From: Hoeflea_A sp965204935
Lineage (GTDB): Bacteria; Pseudomonadota; Alphaproteobacteria; Rhizobiales; Rhizobiaceae
Length of the DNA: 64,000 nucleotides
Assembly: GCF_965204935.1 (NCBI RefSeq)
Contig: NZ_CBDBFO010000002.1
Strand: one strand, 5' to 3'
Shown here piece by piece: positions 51,467-60,390 of the stretch (positions are counted from its first letter, which is position 1; the number at the start of each line of letters is the position of its first letter). Under the pieces are notes generated by a model, which was given only the letters and a program-made list of their open reading frames with translations, ran no database searches and was not told the origin of the DNA. The translations under genes and the position numbers were made by a program.

Positions 51467-51504
51467 AGGGAGCGGATGGAGATGCGCTCAACGGTGCCGA
51501 CACT

Positions 51505-52947
51505 CTAGGGCGACCAGTTGAGGTCACGGGCGATGCGGAACCCGATATTGAATCCGAACTGGTCCTCGCGAAGGCTCACTCTGGCGGCGCTTCTCAAGTG
51601 ATCGATCTCACCGAACCAGGAACCGCCGCGAATGACCCTTTCGCAACTCGTATCCTCTGAAGAGAGCCAGGGGTCCTGGTTTTGGGGTCGCTGGTGATAG
51701 GAATCGTGCCAGCAATCTTCTACCCACTCGGCGAGGTTCCCCGCCGTGTCGTAAAGGCCGAAGGGATTGGGAGAAAGGGATCCGACCCTGGCCGCCATGA
51801 CCGGATTGTTCGGGCAATCCAGTCCCTCACGCACGATAATGAAATTGTCGGGCATCTCCTTGTTGAGCCCGTTGGCGTGGCTGCACACATCCGGCGCGCC
51901 GGCGCTCGAAGCGTTGAGCCGGTCGCCCCAGAAATACAGCGTGTGCCGATCCTGGACGCTCTGCAAACCACGCGCCGCATACTCCCATTCGGCCTCGGAA
52001 AGGAGCCGATATGGCCCTTCCTTAACACCGACGACCTGTTCGTTGAGCCAGGCGATATAGGCTTGCGCGTCGAGCCAGGAAACAGAATCAACGGGGTGGT
52101 TTTCCTGACCCGGCGGGATCGGGATATCCTTGCAGGTGTTTTCAAGGCGCGTCGAGACCGAGCACTTCGCCCATTGCGAACGCGTGATCTCTGTTTCCGA
52201 GACCGCTATTCGCCGGTCAATCGTGATTTCGGTTCGAGGCCACTCCTCCGGTTCCGCCAGAAACTCGTCCGAAGCGCCCATGAGATATTGCCCTTGCGGA
52301 AGCTCCACCATCCGCGGGCAGAAATCGGTGCTGTCGCATTCGATGAAACGTCCATTCAATTCATCGGCGGCCACCGCATCGAATGAACGTGCAATTTCGA
52401 CGGTATCCCAATAGGCCGCCAGGTAATCACGGAAATAGAGTGCGCCCGCCCCGACCGCGAGCAAGACGATACCGGCAACAACGGAGACCTGCCTGACCAG
52501 TCTGGCGCGTTTCTGGCTCGCAATCCTTTTGGCCGACAATTCGAGAGAGCCGCGCAGAAGGGTCTCGGCAGCGCCTTCCAACGGCAAAGTCGGAGATTGC
52601 ACCCCTTGAACACTGTGGGAAAGCGTGTCCAGCCGGTTCGCTTCGTCTTCGGAAAGACTGTTTACGTCGCTCAAGACGAACAGGGGAACCACTGTCTTGT
52701 TCGCGTAGTAGGCCGATCGGTACTCGTTGTAGCACTCGTCGGAATTCAGCCAGCCCGGCGTCACGACCGGCAGAAGGATCTCCGCTTTCACAATCTCCTC
52801 GGGGAGCTTTTTGTTCCACTCGGTGCCGCCAGGAATATGGATGTGATCGACAAAATGATCCTCGAATCCATTGTCGCTCAGCCACTGTGAAAGTCGGGTT
52901 ACGGCTTCATCGTCAGCGCTCGCATGAGAAACGAATATTCTTGCCAC
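51505..52947 (-). CDS. TIR-transmembrane-FGE (formylglycine-generating-enzyme-like) protein
   Basis: The 480-residue protein starts with a TIR domain (about 2-110; ARIFVSHASADDEAVTRLSQWL), with the likely catalytic Glu75 in LNSDECYNEYRSA. One membrane helix follows (about 153-172; VSVVAGIVLLAVGAGALYF). The C-terminal half (about 212-478) is an FGE-sulfatase domain: VELPQGQYLMGAS, RLLSEAEWEYAARG and GLYDTAGNLAEWVEDCW, ending RGGSWFGEIDH and GFRIARD. The topology implies a cytosolic TIR and a periplasmic FGE domain. The GTG start overlaps the stop of paralog B (TAGTG), so the two are coupled. TIR domains of this type often cleave NAD; sensing by the FGE part is an inference. Confidence 0.85.
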   Translation of the reverse strand: MARIFVSHASADDEAVTRLSQWLSDNGFEDHFVDHIHIPGGTEWNKKLPEEIVKAEILLPVVTPGWLNSDECYNEYRSAYYANKTVVPLFVLSDVNSLSEDEANRLDTLSHSVQGVQSPTLPLEGAAETLLRGSLELSAKRIASQKRARLVRQVSVVAGIVLLAVGAGALYFRDYLAAYWDTVEIARSFDAVAADELNGRFIECDSTDFCPRMVELPQGQYLMGASDEFLAEPEEWPRTEITIDRRIAVSETEITRSQWAKCSVSTRLENTCKDIPIPPGQENHPVDSVSWLDAQAYIAWLNEQVVGVKEGPYRLLSEAEWEYAARGLQSVQDRHTLYFWGDRLNASSAGAPDVCSHANGLNKEMPDNFIIVREGLDCPNNPVMAARVGSLSPNPFGLYDTAGNLAEWVEDCWHDSYHQRPQNQDPWLSSEDTSCERVIRGGSWFGEIDHLRSAARVSLREDQFGFNIGFRIARDLNWSP

Positions 52948-54563
52948 TAGCGACCCGCCACATGCGCGGATAAATCAGCGGCGCCGGCCGGAACCTGTCT
53001 CTTCCCCGGCACGCCCTTTAACGCGATTGACCGTCTTCGTTCAAAATCATCTCGCGTGTAACCCTCGTAGTGACCGCCAATTGTCAGATTGGTCTTCACG
53101 AGATTTTCCTTTTCGATTCCTTCCGGCAATTCGAAAGAGAATTCGATCGACTGTCCGATCTCGAGAACAATCGGAAGATCCACCTGACCGTCACCGGCGA
53201 AAACCGGCGTGTCGAGCTTCATCGTCGCACCGTCATCCAGCTCGAGTTCCAGCGCCAGGGACATGACGTGCGTTCGTTCATACTCCCGTTCCACCAGGCG
53301 GAAGCGTGTCCGCGGCCCCTCGAGCCCGTAGCTCTCTTCACCCGCCAGTTCAGGACGCGTTCTCCCGACGATGACCTTGCCGACGGAAACCCATTCCTTC
53401 GCGTCTTCGCACCAGAACAGAAGATATGGACAACTGCCCTCCTCGGAATAGGAGGCAACGATCAGGGCATTGTGCGACCGTCCGTCGAAGGCAAAGCCCT
53501 GGCCACCAATGACAACACCCTTTGGAAGCTGTGTCGGTCCATAGACGGCTCTGTCGAAGGAGAGGAACTGGTCCTGTCGCGGATCGTATTGATCCTTGGC
53601 ACCGAACAGCAGTCGTTGAACCCCGGCAACGCTTTGACCCGGATCCAGCCTGATATTACCCCAACCCAGTGCCTGCTCGCCGGGTGGCGTGCTGGGCGAA
53701 TAGGTTCTCAGATTCCGCGTCAAATCATTTGCGCCGAAGAAATCGTCGATTTCCAGGACCTCGGACCCGGTGTTCTCGCAAACCATCGCGTCGATATAGA
53801 GTGCCGGTGGGACGTATTGCGGTCCGCCGAACACGCCGTCGCATGCCCAGTTTACGCTCGAGAAGAAAAGCGGCAGAAACTCAGGCACCGATCCGGCTCC
53901 GATATGCGCCATGAGTTTGATGTTGCCGAACGTGTCCGGCGATTCATCGAGCAGATTGTCCATGCCCTGGTCGCGCCAGAGTTCCAGAAACTCACTCGTT
54001 TTCTGCTCCAGCCCCTCAAAGTCATCCGGCCTCGCAAATCTCAGGAAACCGAGCAGCAGCTCGTTGCGCCCGAGGCGAAACGCGCGCCGCATCTCGCTGG
54101 GCGAAGGGAAGGCCGGCAACTCGCTCACGGTTCCTTCATCCCACACACCGAGGGACCGGAGACGAGCGCTGTTGGGCTGAACAGTTTCCTGTTGCCCGGC
54201 CTCGTCGCGGCCGTCAAAACTGATTTTGACCTGCCGCGGCTCAAAGGGAATTGAATATCGGGAAAGCAGGCCTTCAAGGACCTCAAACGCTTCCGTTTCC
54301 AGCATTCGCGGAGTGCCGATGAGCGATTCAAAATCACCGGGAAGGCCCTGATTGCCGATCGAATCGGTAACGACATCGCTCATCCGGACAAAGGTTGCTG
54401 TCAGTGATTTTCCTTCGCCGATCACGCAATTGTAGGACTTTGTCGAAACATTGCCTTGGCGCGCCCGTCTGACATCGCAGACCAGGGCGTTGGCCGCATC
54501 GGAAGCAAAGACAATTGAAGAGGCAATCGACATTAAGAGATTTCTGCGGGTCATGGCGCGCAT
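52947..54563 (-). CDS. Exported protein of unknown family, paralog B
   Basis: The 538-residue product has a short Tat-like leader (MTRRNLLMSIASSIVFASDAA) and is a paralog of the exported protein at 49913-51466, sharing FDGRSHNAL, CPYL-x2-WC, ALGVWDE-like and GHYEGYTRDDF-like motifs over its whole length. The C-terminus has an extra 25 residues (RSIALKGVPGKR...). Its stop overlaps the TIR-FGE start by 1 bp, so it is made with that protein and is probably its partner in the periplasm. AGGAGG lies eight bases before ATG 54563. No enzyme motif was recognised, and function is unknown. Confidence 0.72.
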   Translation of the reverse strand: MRAMTRRNLLMSIASSIVFASDAANALVCDVRRARQGNVSTKSYNCVIGEGKSLTATFVRMSDVVTDSIGNQGLPGDFESLIGTPRMLETEAFEVLEGLLSRYSIPFEPRQVKISFDGRDEAGQQETVQPNSARLRSLGVWDEGTVSELPAFPSPSEMRRAFRLGRNELLLGFLRFARPDDFEGLEQKTSEFLELWRDQGMDNLLDESPDTFGNIKLMAHIGAGSVPEFLPLFFSSVNWACDGVFGGPQYVPPALYIDAMVCENTGSEVLEIDDFFGANDLTRNLRTYSPSTPPGEQALGWGNIRLDPGQSVAGVQRLLFGAKDQYDPRQDQFLSFDRAVYGPTQLPKGVVIGGQGFAFDGRSHNALIVASYSEEGSCPYLLFWCEDAKEWVSVGKVIVGRTRPELAGEESYGLEGPRTRFRLVEREYERTHVMSLALELELDDGATMKLDTPVFAGDGQVDLPIVLEIGQSIEFSFELPEGIEKENLVKTNLTIGGHYEGYTRDDFERRRSIALKGVPGKRQVPAGAADLSAHVAGR

Positions 54564-55068
54564 TGCACACTCCTCCTCTTTGTCACAGCCACTCGGTAGC
54601 AGTCACTTCGGCCGCGGACACGACGAACGATCGGTCGGTCGATTCCGCTTTGCCACGCGCGGCGAAGCGTCTTTCATCAAGAACACCGCCGGCCACGAAC
54701 ATGTCGCGTTTTCTGTTCAGCTTTTGCCCATTTGATCCCACGTGCATGGTGGGTTCCACCTTAAATTGAAGCACAAAAAAACGAACGTTACTATCGATTT
54801 CTTGTGCCGTCAGGAAATGTCGGTTCGCTGATGATAAACATAGTTTGCAGTACAAGTATTGTTCACCATTACAGGCCTCATGAACGTCAACAGCTGATAC
54901 ATGGCCACAAAGGATTTTGAGCCCGAACAGAGTTCTCCAGGTATCGATCCGCAAGGCAAGGAAGATGGATATCCGTTTGTTTGTCGCTGCGGCGGACCGG
55001 ATCGCCTTGTCCAAACGGCGGCATTCTGCAACCGTAAGCACCCGGGCAGAGATCATTTCAAAGGATGA
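54564..55068. other. Divergent intergenic region in the accessory island
   Basis: About 505 bp between paralog B and the second TIR gene, which point away from each other, so both promoters should lie here. An open frame on the minus strand covers most of it but lacks a ribosome-binding site and any family likeness. No repeats, hairpins with T-runs or known RNA motifs were seen. Confidence 0.5.
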
Positions 55069-55741
55069 ATGTGCCGGATGGCAAACCCGTTGATTGAAAA
55101 TTTGTGCGCCGTCGACCACGCCTTCACCACGATCAGCAAGAACGATGCGTTCAACTGGAGCCGCACACATAACGCCATCATGCAAGGCGTCGATGAACTG
55201 TTCCTGACGGGAATCGGGCCAGAACTGGAGTTGGGTTCGGTCGTTCCGCTTTATCTGACAAAGTCAGACTTCATTCCGGACATGTATAGAGGCGGCGTTG
55301 GAAGGATTTACTTCACGGCGTCGCCGACCATTGAAAACAGCAAGGCACCGTCGGCACGGGACAACCGCTTCAACAACGCCACCTTCCTCTACAAATGCCT
55401 GGAACTTAAAGAAAAAATACCGTTCGCTGAACTGAAAGAACTCGGCATCATTCCCCACGCGCGCAGTGTGCAAGCATTCGGACACACGAAATCGAAGTTG
55501 AGCAACGACCGGAAGTCGGCACTCTGGAATTTCATCTTCCAAAATGACCTTGCGAACGAACAGCGGGTCGAGGAGCTTTTCAACGCGACGAGAACGCTTC
55601 CGAAAGTGGCGATTTCCTATGCCGGCGAGGACTGGATCGCTGCGCGTCGGCTGGCGTCATGGCTGCGACACTACGGCGTTCAGAGCTTCCTTGTAACGTC
55701 CACCGGTTCGCTTGGCGTCCTTGAGGCGGCTGTCCTTGAAA

Positions 55742-55749
55742 GACTTTTG
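55742..55749. repeat. IS66 target-site duplication, left copy
   Basis: GACTTTTG precedes the left IS end and is repeated exactly at 57403-57410. Eight bp is the standard duplication for IS66-family elements. Confidence 0.93.
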
Positions 55750-57402
55750 GTAACTACCCAGCTACCCTATCAAGCTGGATTTGATGGAATGTATTGAGGT
55801 CACGGATAAGCTGAACGGGGCTTTTGCTCAAGGCTCTCAGAACATCCCAGCTTTGCTTTCGCGCTGTTTCAACAACGGTGCGTAGAATGCAGTAGTTTTC
55901 AGCGCCTGTCTCAGTCCTGAAGCTTCCGGAGACCTTCTGTCGAACCTTTGTCATACGCAGGTCACGTTCGGCTTCGTTGTTCGTGAAGGGAACATTGAGG
56001 TCATCGAGGAAGAGCAGGACCGCGGCCTTATGTGTTTGCATCCGTCTCGCCAGATTATGTCCAGCCCGTCGCTTCGGGCGACCGCGTTTGCCGGTCGTTG
56101 GACGTGCAAGCGGTGGCAGGCCTTCATGGAATTTGATCGCCCGGTCGCAACAGGCATCAAATCTCTGATGGATCTGATGGGCATGTTCCGGACTGACCGC
56201 TGGCTTGCCTTGATCGCGTGCGATTTGTGTCAGCGTCAGGGCGTCAGACAAAAGGGCTTTCATATCCGTCGCCCAGGGTTCCCTGTCGTGATCGATTACG
56301 GCCTGCAACTCCCGGAGCAGATGCGCATTGCAAAGACCATGCTCCACGGCCTCCAGCGCCAAATAGGGTGGCCAGCAATCGTGAACGATCGTTCCTGCCA
56401 GTCCCGATGGGATATCACCTCGCCCGGTCCCCAGCCGAAGATGACTGAGGGATGTGGAACACAGCATATGCAGCCAGCGTGTCTTGCCGGCAATCCGCAA
56501 GCCGGTCTCATCCAGATGCTTCACGGCAACAGCCGTACCGCACAGGAGTTCCCTCACCCTATCCGCAAAAATGCGCATGCTGTCGGCCTTTTTGGCGATC
56601 AGACTGGCCAGCGTCGCCGGGGCGACCCTGATCTTGTAGAGGTCCGAGAAGATCCGCGCCAGGCGATCCTCGGGAATGCAGTGCTGTGTTTGCAAATAGG
56701 CCGCCAACGCAGCGATTTCGTCACCATACTGGGCGGGGGCTTTCACGGTCTCGGGAAAGGCAGCGCGCACCAGCGTGCCACAGGACCGGCATCGACAGGT
56801 ATGGGCTCTGTGTTCGGTGATGAAAAGAGGCGGAGGCGGCGCAAGGCCAAACACCTGGCGCGCGGCAAAACCTGTGGCGGCCTCAGGCGATAGCGTCGCA
56901 CTGCAGCGCGTGCACTGATGTGGATAGTGATGGACGAGCGCATCCGGTGTCGCGACCTGCTTCAGCGTTATGCCCTTATGGCCATGTTGGCCACCAGACT
57001 TGCGGCCTGATTTGCCGCGCAAGCTCCTGGTGCGTCTTTCTCTGGCCGCTGGCTTCGCCAGCCCGTCACTGGACGGCGGTTTACTGCTGTTGGAACTGTT
57101 CAACCCCAGCCGTCGTTCAAGATCAGAGACCCGCTGAACAAGCGAGGCGTTCTGATCCCGCAACTGTCTGTTCTGTTTCTCAAGTTCATCGACACGAGCT
57201 TGCAAGAGAGCATTTTAAGCGGCAAGCTCCATGACCAGATCAATGAGGTCCGGTTTTGACAGGGCGCTGAGGCGATCGCGGGTGAGACGAGTTTGCTGCA
57301 TCATGCGCTCATGGAGTCAGAAACGACCGCGTCAGGAAAGCCTGTCAACCTGATTCAAATCGTCGCACACTCACATTGTAAATCTGGTAGCTGGGTAGTT
57401 AC
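55750..57402 (-). mobile_element. IS66-family insertion sequence, 1653 bp, single-ORF type
   Basis: Perfect 17-bp inverted ends read GTAACTACCCAGCTACC (55750-55766) and the complement (57386-57402). It holds only the tnpC-type transposase gene, without tnpA or tnpB, as in the ISBst12-like subgroup. The 8-bp target duplication is intact, so the insertion is not old. The transposase frame carries an early stop. Confidence 0.92.
55754..57304 (-). pseudogene. tnpC: IS66 transposase (TnpC) with an early nonsense codon
   Basis: The natural start is probably ATG 57304/57301, reading MQQTRLTRDRLSALSKPDLI, but TAA at 57215-57217 interrupts the helical N-terminus after 28 residues (counted from 57301), where a CAA codon would continue LAAQNALLQARV. 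The frame then stays open for 483 residues from TTG 57205 to 55754, with the leucine-zipper region, a zinc-finger-like segment CTRCSATLSPEA, and the DDE core (KHLDETGLRIAGK; VHDCWPPYLALE; NNEAERDLRMTKVRQKVSGSFRTETGA spans the final Glu). Restart at TTG 57205 could still give a near-complete protein, so loss of activity is likely but not certain. Confidence 0.85.
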
Positions 57403-57410
57403 GACTTTTG
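57403..57410. repeat. IS66 target-site duplication, right copy
   Basis: GACTTTTG follows the right IS end and matches 55742-55749. Confidence 0.93.
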
Positions 57411-57780
57411 CAGGATGTCTTCCAGCGAGCCCTTGTTTCGATCCTTTTGATCCCGCGCCAGAAAGTCATGTCCAAATGGATCGATCTGGAGCATCAAATT
57501 GCCTGTGCTTCGGGAAATCATGTCTTCATCGTTGAAAGAGACGCCCGAAAGAACGCATCATTCGCAATCCCGCAAAAAGACACCTCACCCGGTTCCAGCC
57601 TCCGGGAATGGCAACTGCCATTGGACCCCGATGCCTTTATCCGAAAGGAGAGGCGTTGTGCAGGGAAGTCAAAAAGCTGATCAGGTAGAAAAACCGGTCT
57701 TTGCTGCCGAACTATCTGTTGCATCAGTTGTGGTTGCGGCTAACGTCTAACCTCGAAGAGGCACATGGAAGGCGTTGGGT

Positions 57781-58626
57781 ATGCTCTGCAAGATCGGTGA
57801 TGTTGAAGTCTGGAGAATTCTCGAGATCAATGCCCCGTTCCTGACGCCTGAGGAGCTTTTCCCGACAGCCGGGCCGGACGTCGCAAAGATCGTCGAATCC
57901 CATGTAAAGGGCGGTGTCTGCCGGCAATCCGGGCGGATTATCCTTCCGGTCCAGGGATTTCTGCTCAAAACGCCCTCCCACAACATTCTGGTGGACAGCT
58001 GTGTGGGCAACGACAAAACCAACGCCACCATGGCCGATTGGAACATGCGATCCGATACGCGGTTCATGGCGGCACTGACTGCCGCCGGCGTCAGCACCGA
58101 AGAGATCGATTATGTCCTGTGCACGCATCTGCACCCAGATCACGTCGGCTGGAACACCCGCCTCGAAGACGGGCGTTGGGTACCGACATTCCCGAATGCC
58201 CGCTATCTAATGCCCGCGGCCGATGAAGAGGTCCAGCGTTCGCGGAACGCGGACCTCTACGTCGAAAGCGTGCTGCCAGTGATCGCGGCAGGGCAGGCAG
58301 AGCTGGTCGAGGCGGGCCACATGCTGGGCGATCACGTGACATTGATGCCGACACCGGGGCACACCCATGGCCATGTCTGCATCAAGGTGAAAAGCGGTGA
58401 CCATGAAGCCGTAATTACCGGCGATGCCATGCACTCGACGGTGCAATGCTGGTATCCGCAATGGCACTTCAAATTCGATACCGATGCCGAAATGGCCGTC
58501 GCGTCACGCAGACGTCTCCTGGAGGAAGCTTCCGAATCCGGCTGCATTGTGGTCGGCAGCCATTTCTTGCTGCCCTCGCTGGGACATGTGAGGTCCGACA
58601 AGGGGTCCTTTCGCTGGGAGGAATAG
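57781..58626 (+). CDS. MBL-fold metallo-hydrolase (lactonase-like)
   Basis: The product of 281 residues is a metallo-beta-lactamase-fold hydrolase. The metal motif THLHPDHVGW (about residue 116) and later ligands in PTPGHTHGHV and ITGDAMHS (about 198-225) are complete. The first 60 residues (GDVEVWRILEIN, QGFLLKTPSHNILVDSCVGND) match the group that contains lactonases and quorum-quenching enzymes. No signal peptide is present. ATG 57781 was chosen over TTG 57775. It lies downstream of the broken TIR gene in the same direction; its substrate is unknown. Confidence 0.87.
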   Translation: MLCKIGDVEVWRILEINAPFLTPEELFPTAGPDVAKIVESHVKGGVCRQSGRIILPVQGFLLKTPSHNILVDSCVGNDKTNATMADWNMRSDTRFMAALTAAGVSTEEIDYVLCTHLHPDHVGWNTRLEDGRWVPTFPNARYLMPAADEEVQRSRNADLYVESVLPVIAAGQAELVEAGHMLGDHVTLMPTPGHTHGHVCIKVKSGDHEAVITGDAMHSTVQCWYPQWHFKFDTDAEMAVASRRRLLEEASESGCIVVGSHFLLPSLGHVRSDKGSFRWEE

Positions 58627-58805
58627 ACAACTTCCCGAGCCGGAATTCGCGGTGACCGGCGGTTTCAAGTCACCATGCGCAACCAGTTCCCGGTTTAGCC
58701 GAAAGTCTAAGGTCCGATGGTCTGGCCTCTGCCACAATTCATCTCCACCTCCTGGCCAAGCGTTCCCGAAAGGGGCGCAATTCAAACGCAAGGAGGAATA
58801 GCAAA

Positions 58806-59285
58806 GTGATGAAAACCCTGCTTCCCGCCGCCGTAATGGCGGCATCCCTCGCCACCGCACCGGCTGCTCTTGCCGCTACCGGCGAAAGCACCGCTATCGA
58901 CGGAACCTATCTGCTGGTTCAGGCCAATGACAGCCAGCGGGTCTTGGCGCTCAATCCAGGTGGCGCGGCAAGTCTCATCAGCCAGGGACAACAGGTCCGC
59001 GGATATACGTCGGGTCTCGGTTCATGGACCATGACCGGGCCGGACAGCGCCCGTGCAACCATCATCGACTTTAATGCTCCTGAGAACACGGCCGATGGCA
59101 ATGGCGCATCGCAGATCGTATTTGACCTGAGCTTCTCCGACGCAAATGACGGCCAGTTCCAGAACGTGACCGGCCATTTCTCGGGTCAGGTCTTTGCCAG
59201 GGGGCAAAATCCACTGTCTGCTGACGACCAGCCCGCCCGTACCTTCGGTACCCGTTTTGACGGAATGCGCATCGGCGTCAACTGA
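58806..59285 (+). CDS. Small exported hypothetical protein
   Basis: The 159-residue product has a clear signal peptide (MMKTLLPAAVMAASLATAPAALA) and a mature part rich in Gly, Asn, Ser and Asp with repeated beta-strand-like text (GTYLLVQANDSQRVLAL; GSWTMTGPDSARATIIDF). I do not recognise the family. AGGAGG lies nine bases before GTG 58806 and twelve before ATG 58809, so GTG is the more likely start. It is followed by a hairpin and a convergent gene. Confidence 0.75.
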   Translation: MMKTLLPAAVMAASLATAPAALAATGESTAIDGTYLLVQANDSQRVLALNPGGAASLISQGQQVRGYTSGLGSWTMTGPDSARATIIDFNAPENTADGNGASQIVFDLSFSDANDGQFQNVTGHFSGQVFARGQNPLSADDQPARTFGTRFDGMRIGVN

Positions 59286-59316
59286 TCGCACGGCCACCGG
59301 AACGTGTGGTTCTCGT

Positions 59317-59342
59317 CCATGTCCGGGGATATCCGGACATGG
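59317..59342. terminator. Hairpin between convergent genes
   Basis: CCATGTCCGG and CCGGACATGG form a perfect 10-bp stem with a 6-base loop. No T-run follows on either strand, so factor-independent termination is uncertain, but the position between convergent genes fits. Confidence 0.55.
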
Positions 59343-59378
59343 CTCAAAAGCAGCGCCGTTAAAATAACGCCCGGTTGT

Positions 59379-60380
59379 TCACTCGATCAGTGCAAATTCC
59401 AGGATGAGATTGCGCTGCAGGATGGAATGGTTGTCGTCGGACGCCAGCAGGATGCGCGTGGTGCCGTCGGCCGCGACAAAGACGTCGAGGCTTTCCATAT
59501 TGTCGATCTGCTCGCCGAAACCGGCTTCGATCAGCACCGGGCCGTCGACGGTCTTTCCGGGTGCAATGTCTTCGCCGGCAATGCGCCGGATCCGCATGCC
59601 GACCCCCTCAGCGATTGAAAAACGCCGCTCGAGCAGCAAGAGGTCGCCATTGGGCAGGAAATCCCCATCCGTCACGTCGAACGGCGGATAGCGGCGAACG
59701 AAGAAAACACCCTTTTTCGGACCAGTGACGATCGCCGCGAAGATGTCGCCTTCCTTGTTAAGGCTCTTTTCGCTGACTGCGACCAGCGCGCCATCGAGCG
59801 GCGAGCCGGGCGGTGCAATCGACAACGCCTCCATGCCGCGATTGTTGCGAAACTCATAATCGGGGATCCGGTGCGGCAAAACGGCAACCGGGCTGGCGGC
59901 CGGAAGATCGTCGCGATCATAGCGCTCGATCCTGTGCCGGCGCTCGAAACTGACGAAAACATCGTCGCCGTCAATCACCAGGCCCTCGGCGTCTGCCCGC
60001 CAACGGGCGTCAATCACTTGGCCGTCCTTGTCGCGCATTGCCGCAACCGTCAGATCCGCGATCCCGGACAGGCGCCCGGCATCATCACGCTCGATCCGGC
60101 CGGTGATCCAGTGGCCCGTATCGAGAACACCGATGAACCGCGCCCGGTCGTCGAGCAGCCGCAGGGCCGACAACCCGCCAAGGACACGGTCCGACGAGGC
60201 GATCTCGATTCCGCCGAGATACTCCAGATCGCCAAACCGCGAGCGGTCAGAACCGACCTTGAAATTCGGGATCTGTCTCGATTCGACCGGCACCGGGCGC
60301 GGGTTCTCATCACGCGCGCTGCTGGATACCGGTATTGCAAGTATCACGGCGGCAAAGGCCAATGCGGCCGGTCTTTTCAT
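59379..60380 (-). CDS. Exported esterase-like activity of phytase family protein
   Basis: The 333-residue protein has a signal peptide (about 1-22) and a beta-propeller-like sequence: DLEYLGGIEIAS, LGGLSALRLLDD, ADAEGLVIDGDDVFVSFERRHRIERY and NMESLDVFVAADGTTRILLASDDN. These repeated blocks are typical of PF13449 (esterase-like activity of phytase). It acts outside the cytoplasm; the true substrate is unknown. It follows cobT by 10 bp on the same strand, a usual order in rhizobia. Confidence 0.85.
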   Translation of the reverse strand: MKRPAALAFAAVILAIPVSSSARDENPRPVPVESRQIPNFKVGSDRSRFGDLEYLGGIEIASSDRVLGGLSALRLLDDRARFIGVLDTGHWITGRIERDDAGRLSGIADLTVAAMRDKDGQVIDARWRADAEGLVIDGDDVFVSFERRHRIERYDRDDLPAASPVAVLPHRIPDYEFRNNRGMEALSIAPPGSPLDGALVAVSEKSLNKEGDIFAAIVTGPKKGVFFVRRYPPFDVTDGDFLPNGDLLLLERRFSIAEGVGMRIRRIAGEDIAPGKTVDGPVLIEAGFGEQIDNMESLDVFVAADGTTRILLASDDNHSILQRNLILEFALIE

Positions 60381-60390
60381 GGAGATGTTC

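Larger units (their letters stand above)
55069..57680 (+). pseudogene. TIR-domain protein gene split by an IS66-type element
   Basis: Codons at 55069-55749 and 57411-57680 join in frame when the IS and one 8-bp duplication are removed, giving 316 residues. The N-terminal 180 residues match no family I know. The C-terminal part is a TIR-like domain: KVAISYAGEDWIAARRLASWLRHYG begins at about residue 182, and the predicted catalytic Glu is in MSKWIDLEHQIA, beyond the insertion. The interrupted 5' part would end after about 15 IS-encoded residues without that Glu, so the product should be inactive. ATG 55069 follows AAGGATGA. The intact gene was divergent from the TIR-FGE unit. Confidence 0.85.

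Noticed and set aside
53070..54254. 394-codon plus-strand frame
   Set aside because: Antisense to exported paralog B, which has a signal peptide, an AGGAGG site and a full-length paralog.
54583..55185. 200-codon minus-strand frame in the divergent promoter region
   Set aside because: It overlaps the start of the second TIR gene, has no ribosome-binding site and no recognisable family; it would leave no promoter space for the divergent genes.
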